A stretch of DNA of 37,402 bases from Myxococcaceae bacterium (GTDB lineage Bacteria > Myxococcota > Myxococcia > Myxococcales > Myxococcaceae): positions 1 to 37,402 of the forward strand of contig JADCJJ010000634.1 in the NCBI GenBank assembly GCA_020247085.1, written 5' to 3'. Shown here in pieces: positions 31,512 through 37,402 of the stretch (its first letter is position 1; each line of letters opens with the position of its first letter). Position numbers and translations under genes: made by a program. The notes under the pieces were generated by a model, which saw nothing but the letters and a program-made list of their open reading frames with translations, did not search any database and was not told the origin of the DNA.

Positions 31512-32597
31512 TCAGTTCGCCGCGCCGCCGAAGTCGCATAGCTCGATGGACTCGGGCGCCAGCTGCACGCGCAGCTCGTCGCGGTACCCCTCGGCGTCGC
31601 CGGCGAGCTGGAACGGCATCGGGCGTGAGAAGCGCACCGTCACGTCGCTCGCCAGGAAGTCGTGCAGGCCTTCGGGGAACCAGGTGCCCTTCCACAGGCC
31701 CGGCAGGTTCGAGAGAATCTGCGTCGTGGGCAGGGTGCCGACGCGCAGGTCGAACATGCCCCGGCGCTTGCCGGCGAACGGGAACATCTTCAGCTCGTAG
31801 CCGTAGAACGGCACGGTACCGGCGGCCGCCATCATGAGCGGGCCCCGATAGAGCGTCTGACCGGCCGAGAACGTCTCGACGGGCGCGCCCGACGGCCCCA
31901 TGCGCCACGCCACCGGGCCCTCGTTCACGACCTCGCAGTCCACCGAGTTCGAGTTCGCGAGGTAGTAGGGCACCGTCTTGAAGGCCACCGACGTGAAGTA
32001 GCCGCCCGGGCCCGACATCAACTTCGCGAACGGCCCCTGAGCGAAGGTGTTCTTCACCGCGATGTAGTCGTTCAGCAACTGCCCGTCGACGCCCAGCCCG
32101 GCGAAGGGCGCCCGCTTACCGTCGACGAGGAGCAGGTCGAGCGCCTTCGTCCCGGGCACCTCGCCCGACCGCGCCCGCAGCACGTCGTCGAGGAAGCCGT
32201 CACCGCGCGCCCCCGAGGCCTTCACGTAGGACGCGACCGAGTTGCCCGTGCCGAGCTTGAGCACCCCGAAGCGCGGCGTCGGGGTGGGGTGGTGCACCCG
32301 GCGCCGTGCCACCTCAGAGAGCACCTCGTTCACGAAGCACGCGACCGTGCCGTCACCGCCGCCGAGGAACACCGTGTGGTACCCGTGATCGACCACCGAC
32401 TGCGCGATGCGCCGCGCGTCGAACTCGGAGCGCGAGAGGTAGAGGTCTCCCGACGGCACGACGTGCGACAGCGAGCGCACGATGCGGCTCGTCACTCGGC
32501 GCGCGTTCGCGTTCAACAGCACGGCCACCCGGTGATCGATGTCCAGCCGAGGGGGCACCTGCTCGACCGGCGTGCTGCGATAGGGCTGAACCCACAT
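31512..32597 (-). CDS. Diacylglycerol/sphingosine-kinase-like protein
   Basis: 361 residues with the DAGK catalytic signatures: VAVLLNANARRV at about 25-35, the nucleotide-binding GGGDGT (79-84), and LGTGNSVASY (115-124). It probably phosphorylates a lipid such as diacylglycerol or a sphingoid base at the membrane; the substrate is not readable. The start is ATG (MWVQPYRS) because GGAGG sits 8 nt upstream; the ATG at 32663 has no ribosome site. It heads a likely operon with the FHA regulator and the TIGR02996-type gene, and is divergent from dnaK. Confidence 0.92.
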   Translation of the reverse strand: MWVQPYRSTPVEQVPPRLDIDHRVAVLLNANARRVTSRIVRSLSHVVPSGDLYLSRSEFDARRIAQSVVDHGYHTVFLGGGDGTVACFVNEVLSEVARRRVHHPTPTPRFGVLKLGTGNSVASYVKASGARGDGFLDDVLRARSGEVPGTKALDLLLVDGKRAPFAGLGVDGQLLNDYIAVKNTFAQGPFAKLMSGPGGYFTSVAFKTVPYYLANSNSVDCEVVNEGPVAWRMGPSGAPVETFSAGQTLYRGPLMMAAAGTVPFYGYELKMFPFAGKRRGMFDLRVGTLPTTQILSNLPGLWKGTWFPEGLHDFLASDVTVRFSRPMPFQLAGDAEGYRDELRVQLAPESIELCDFGGAAN

Positions 32598-32798
32598 AGT
32601 GTCGGCCTCCGTCAGCGCCGGCAGGGTCCCCAGGCCCCCGGGCTGCGTCAGCGTCACAAGCATGTGGCTTGCCAGCCTGCGTCGAGATGGAAGGCCTCGG
32701 TTTTTCGAGGGTTTTGACGTCGACCAAGCGCCGCGCTGGCACCTGTCGGTGGCGGTCGGTGCGAAGCCGCTTACGCGCACCCGGCGCGTTCAACGCGA

Positions 32799-32826
32799 TT
32801 GACACGCCTGCGTCGCTGGTTAGGTT
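32799..32826 (+). promoter_or_regulatory. Probable sigma-70 promoter of dnaK
   Basis: TTGACA (32799-32804), 16 bases, then TAGGTT (32821-32826), lying 75 bases upstream of the dnaK ATG and on the divergent side of the lipid-kinase gene. The -35 box is perfect, the -10 box fair. No CIRCE inverted repeat is seen. Confidence 0.55.
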
Positions 32827-32900
32827 GCGCACATCTCGGGCCGACCTGAAAGCCCGGTGATTTCAAATGCTTGCGCGAAAGCGCTGGAGGTAGCGACATC

Positions 32901-34814
<1,914 letters not shown>

Positions 34815-34864
34815 GGCCGTTCGCGCCGGCCGTGGGGGCCGGTACGACTGCAAAGTCGAGTGAG

Positions 34865-34905
34865 CGGGGCCGGGGCATTTCATCGCCTCCGGCCCCGACG
34901 CTTTT
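34865..34905 (+). terminator. Intrinsic terminator of dnaK
   Basis: A perfect 9-bp stem CGGGGCCGG (34865-34873) with CCGGCCCCG (34889-34897), 15-nt loop, then TTTT at 34902-34905. It lies 50 nt after the dnaK stop and 79 nt before the next gene. Confidence 0.7.
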
Positions 34906-34983
34906 CGACGCGGCGAGGGTGAGGCCGACGCCACCTTGGAAGCGCGGTGGCCGTCGTGGAGCGGTCGTCGAGCCAGGCGGTCG

Positions 34984-35919
34984 ATGCTCGTGAAAGCCGG
35001 CGCGCGCTGGGCTACGTCGCCGAGCGTGAGCGAGGCGCCAAACACACGGTGGGTCGTTCCGGCGCTCGCGGCGGTGTACCTCGTGTGGGGCTCCACCTAT
35101 CTGGCGATGCGCGTGGTGGTCGCGGCCGTGCCCCCCTTCGCCATGGCGTCGGCAAGGTACCTCGGGGTGGGGCTCTTTCTGCTGGCGCTCCTCAAGCTCC
35201 GGGGGGCGCCCTGGCCGACGGCGAGGCAGTGGGCGTGGTCAGCGCCGGTCGGCGCGCTCATGTTCGTGCTCGGGAACGGTACGGTGGCGTTCGCCGAGAA
35301 GCACCTCTCGTCGGGCATCGCGGCCGTCGTCTGCGGCACCATGCCGCTGTGGGCGGCCGCGATGGGGCCGCTGTGGGGCGAGCGGGCGACGCCGCGAGAG
35401 TGGGCGGGGCTTGCGCTCGGCTTTCTCGGCGTGGCGACGCTGGGACTCGGTCGAGAGCTCCGCGCCGAGCCGCTGCATGCCGCGGTGCTGCTGCTGGCGC
35501 CCATCGCCTGGGCGGCCGGCTCGATGTTGGCGCGCGCGTGGCCCCTGCCGAAGGGGCTCATGTCGGCCGCGACGCAGATGACGACCGGCGGCGCCATGAT
35601 GGGGCTGCTCAGCTTCGCCCTCGGGGAGCGCGTGCCAGAGCGCATTCCGCCCGCGGTCATCGCGTCGTGGCTGTACCTCTGCGTCTTCGGCTCGCTGATC
35701 GCGTACTCGGCGTACACGTACCTGCTCAAGGTGACACGGCCCGCCGTCGCGACGAGCTACTCATACGTCAACCCCGTCATCGCGGTGCTGCTGGGCGCGC
35801 TGCTGGGGGGCGAGCGCGCCGGGCCCGAGGTGATCGCCTCGGTGCTGCTCGTCGTCTCGGCGACCGCGATGGTGGTGCTCGGCCGAGCGCGGCCCGTCAC
35901 GCCGGTGACTCGCGCGTGA
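34984..35919 (+). CDS. EamA-family (drug/metabolite) transporter
   Basis: EamA proteins carry about ten membrane spans in two similar halves and export small metabolites. The 311-residue product shows the pattern: AVYLVWGSTYLAMR in span 1, GNGTVAFAEKHLSSGIAAVV, and the second-half SYVNPVIAVLLGALLGGE. Substrate not readable. The start is set at ATG 34984, with a modest AGGCGG before it; a GTG at 35026 (SEAPNTRWVVP) would shorten the protein by 14 and is equally possible. The 3' end of the gene is followed by degenerate copies of its own last ~100 bases. Confidence 0.93.
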   Translation: MLVKAGARWATSPSVSEAPNTRWVVPALAAVYLVWGSTYLAMRVVVAAVPPFAMASARYLGVGLFLLALLKLRGAPWPTARQWAWSAPVGALMFVLGNGTVAFAEKHLSSGIAAVVCGTMPLWAAAMGPLWGERATPREWAGLALGFLGVATLGLGRELRAEPLHAAVLLLAPIAWAAGSMLARAWPLPKGLMSAATQMTTGGAMMGLLSFALGERVPERIPPAVIASWLYLCVFGSLIAYSAYTYLLKVTRPAVATSYSYVNPVIAVLLGALLGGERAGPEVIASVLLVVSATAMVVLGRARPVTPVTRA

Positions 35920-36150
35920 CGGCGAGGGCTGGCTCCGCGGTCGTCGCCGTCGCGTGGTGTGTCGGCTCAGCGGCCGAGATGGTGGCGCTCGGCCGTGCGT
36001 TGCCCGTCGCGCCGGTGCCTTGCCCGTGAAGGCGTGGGTAGCTCCGCGGTCGTCGCCGCCGCGCGGTGGGCCGGCTCGGCGATGGGGGCGCCACGGCCGC
36101 GCGCTGCGCATCGCGCCAGCGTCACACCCGCGAGCGGGGGCCGTTCTGGC
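35866..36150 (+). repeat. Degenerate tandem repeat of the EamA 3' end
   Basis: Three related blocks begin at about 35866 (ATGGTGGTGCTCGGCCGAG), 35976 (ATGGTGGCGCTCGGCCGTG) and 36079 (ATGGGGGCGCCACGGCCGC), periods about 110 and 103 bases. Shared text includes the CTCGGCCG start, CGTC(A/G)CGCCGGTG and GGTCGTCGCCG. The first block spans the transporter stop at 35917-35919; the other two lie after it. Confidence 0.75.
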
Positions 36151-36312
36151 CCAATCGCCGTCAGAGCGCGCCGGCCGACCGGCTCCAGGCCCGGGGCCTT
36201 CACGTCTCGGACGACGCCCTCGCGGCGTGAAGGGCTGGGGCGCGGTGGACGCCCGTCGCGGCGTCACAGTCTTCTTCAGCCGGGCCGGCGTCGAGGTGGC
36301 GCCGATGGGCCT
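35920..36312. other. Region after the EamA gene without a supported gene
   Basis: Holds the second and third degenerate copies of the transporter 3' end (to about 36150). After them no gene, promoter or clear terminator is seen up to the convergent CAP-domain gene. Confidence 0.6.
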
Positions 36313-37038
36313 TCAGTACGGCCGCTGTCCGACGTAGTTCCCCGGCGGCGAGTAGTTGCACGCCGTGAGGAACCAGATGGGGAAGCCGCGGAATGGTGAG
36401 TTGACGGTGCACCGGGCCGTCGCGCAGCCGAGCTTCGTGCTCGAGCGCCACACCACCTGGGTGTAGTGGCCGCACACCGCGCCCGCTCTGCAGGTGTTCG
36501 TCGAGTAGGTGTAGTCGGTCTTCTCGTCGTCCCAGGCCTTGACGATCACGCTCGGCCGCGAGTCCTGAGCGGCTGCGTACAGGTTCTCACCGTACTGGTT
36601 CTGGTCGCGGTGCTCGAAGATGCAGCGCGTGGCGCCGACCGTCGCGAACGCCTCGGCCTCCGCGTCCCACGTGACGTCGGCCAGCGGTGGCGACGGGGTG
36701 GGGAGGGCCGCGCGACGGGCGGTGTTGTGGGCGGTGACGTACTCCTGTTGGGGCGGTGTCAGCCCCGGCGTTCCTCCAGCCGAGCCCCCGCCGGCCGAAC
36801 CGCCGCCACGCGGCGCGTTCGGGTCGAGCTCACACGTCGCGTCCGCGCGGCACCGCTGGGTGTCTCCGCAGCTCGCGCAGCGGAAGCCTCCCGAGCCGCA
36901 CGCCTCGCGCGTGACGCCCGTTTGACACTGCCCGCGCGCATCGCAACACCCGCCACAGTTCGCCGGGCTGCAGTCGCCGATGGGCGAGAGCGACGAACAA
37001 CCGATGGCCGAGACCAGGAGGAGCAGGGGAGCGCGCAT
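36313..37038 (-). CDS. CAP/SCP-domain lipoprotein with Cys-rich module
   Basis: 241 residues. Signal peptide ending VSAIGC (Cys14 lipidated). A Cys-rich knob at about 23-69 (CSPANCGGCCDARGQCQTG and CASCGDTQRCRADATC) has the same spacing as that of the lipoprotein at 20 kb. A short GGGSAGGGSAGG linker (78-90) leads to a CAP/SCP domain (about 93-241) with AHNTARR, EHRDQNQYGENLYAA, GHYTQVVW and the family end NYSPPGNYVGQRPY. Cys-pairs in the CAP domain suggest disulphides outside the cytoplasm. CAP proteins bind lipids or act as secreted effectors in other bacteria and eukaryotes; role here unknown. Confidence 0.93.
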   Translation of the reverse strand: MRAPLLLLVSAIGCSSLSPIGDCSPANCGGCCDARGQCQTGVTREACGSGGFRCASCGDTQRCRADATCELDPNAPRGGGSAGGGSAGGTPGLTPPQQEYVTAHNTARRAALPTPSPPLADVTWDAEAEAFATVGATRCIFEHRDQNQYGENLYAAAQDSRPSVIVKAWDDEKTDYTYSTNTCRAGAVCGHYTQVVWRSSTKLGCATARCTVNSPFRGFPIWFLTACNYSPPGNYVGQRPY

Positions 37039-37099
37039 GGAGGACGCCTGAACGTCGAATGGGGCCGGCCCGGCGAAGGCCTTAGCACGGCTGGCGCCG

Positions 37100-37402
37100 T
37101 CAGCGCTTCGCAGGCTTCGCCCCCCTGAGGAACTCGTAGGTGCCGCGGCCGCCTTCGATGGTGAGGAGCGCCGCGAGCCCGTACGAGGTCGTCCCGTCGT
37201 TGAGCTTCCAGGGCAATGGGTTCGCCGAACCCTGGTTCACGAAGAGCGCCGGGTGGAGCTTGCGCGGTGGGAGCACCTTGCCCGCGGGGTCGGTTCCCTT
37301 CCCGGCTGCTTCGAGGATGTGGCCCATGATGCCGAAGCGGACGTTGGCCCGCTGGGCGAGCGCGGTCAGGCGGGGGTCGCCCACGTTGTCGGCGCCGGGG
37401 AC
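37100..37402 (-). CDS. Unrecognised protein (5' partial, runs off the right edge)
   Basis: 100 codons visible, continuing past the window end without a stop (VPGADNVGDPRLTALAQRAN is the most upstream text). It ends with ALLTIEGGRGTYEFLRGAKPAKR. Segments such as LPWKLNDGTTSYGLAALL look like an ordinary folded domain, but no family signature is seen. The gene is on the same strand as the CAP lipoprotein, which starts 61 nt downstream of its stop, so they may be cotranscribed. Confidence 0.7.
   Translation of the reverse strand, partial: VPGADNVGDPRLTALAQRANVRFGIMGHILEAAGKGTDPAGKVLPPRKLHPALFVNQGSANPLPWKLNDGTTSYGLAALLTIEGGRGTYEFLRGAKPAKR

Overview
The window comes from the chromosome of a high-GC deltaproteobacterial predator type, most likely a myxobacterium (Myxococcota). 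The evidence is the set of gene families: FHA-domain sigma-54 activators, a giant Ser/Thr kinase with a C-terminal ATPase/helical region, a TIGR02996-type protein, and several surface lipoproteins with Gly/Ala/Ser or Pro-Asp-Ala-Gly linkers and carboxypeptidase-regulatory, Ig-like or Cys-rich modules. No tRNA, rRNA, insertion sequence or CRISPR array was seen. One structural RNA, RNase P RNA (rnpB), is clear.

Layout. 1-10.7 kb is dense core sequence: the 3' part of a repeat-rich surface protein, a small membrane protein, accD-folC, grpE, an HtrA-type protease, tcdA, a rhomboid-TPR protein, and a trm112-like/tatD pair. 10.7-21.6 kb is a band of low coding density and gene decay. It holds a broken copy of a PHP-type phosphatase, an 1136-residue lipoprotein, a pentapeptide-repeat protein running into the antisense of a DUF2490-like fragment, an intact M28 peptidase, rnpB, a truncated ECF sigma factor translationally coupled to a zinc-finger anti-sigma-like gene, a frameshifted membrane protein, and a Cys-rich/C2-like lipoprotein. 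The band is bracketed by two direct copies of the same tatD/trm112/phosphatase segment. The left copy keeps tatD and trm112 and has lost the phosphatase; the right copy keeps the phosphatase and has lost the other two.

21.6-32.6 kb is a signalling and membrane-lipid district: PHP phosphatase, LPG-synthase-type membrane protein, small membrane protein, FHA/sigma-54 activator, and the kinase-ATPase, all on +. Facing them on - are a lipid-kinase-like gene, a second FHA/AAA+ regulator that lacks the GAFTGA loop, and a TIGR02996-type protein. FHA domains bind phosphothreonine, so the kinase and the two FHA regulators may form a phospho-relay, but this is inference. 32.6-37.4 kb has dnaK with its own promoter and terminator, an EamA transporter whose 3' end is followed by degenerate tandem copies of itself, a CAP-domain lipoprotein sharing the Cys-rich module of the 20-kb lipoprotein, and the 3' part of an unrecognised gene.

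The strongest candidates for something new are the reciprocally decayed duplication around rnpB, the GAFTGA-less FHA activator, the activator with a cyclase/GGDEF-like middle domain, the FolC with an extra C-terminal domain, and the shared Cys-module lipoproteins carrying different terminal domains.
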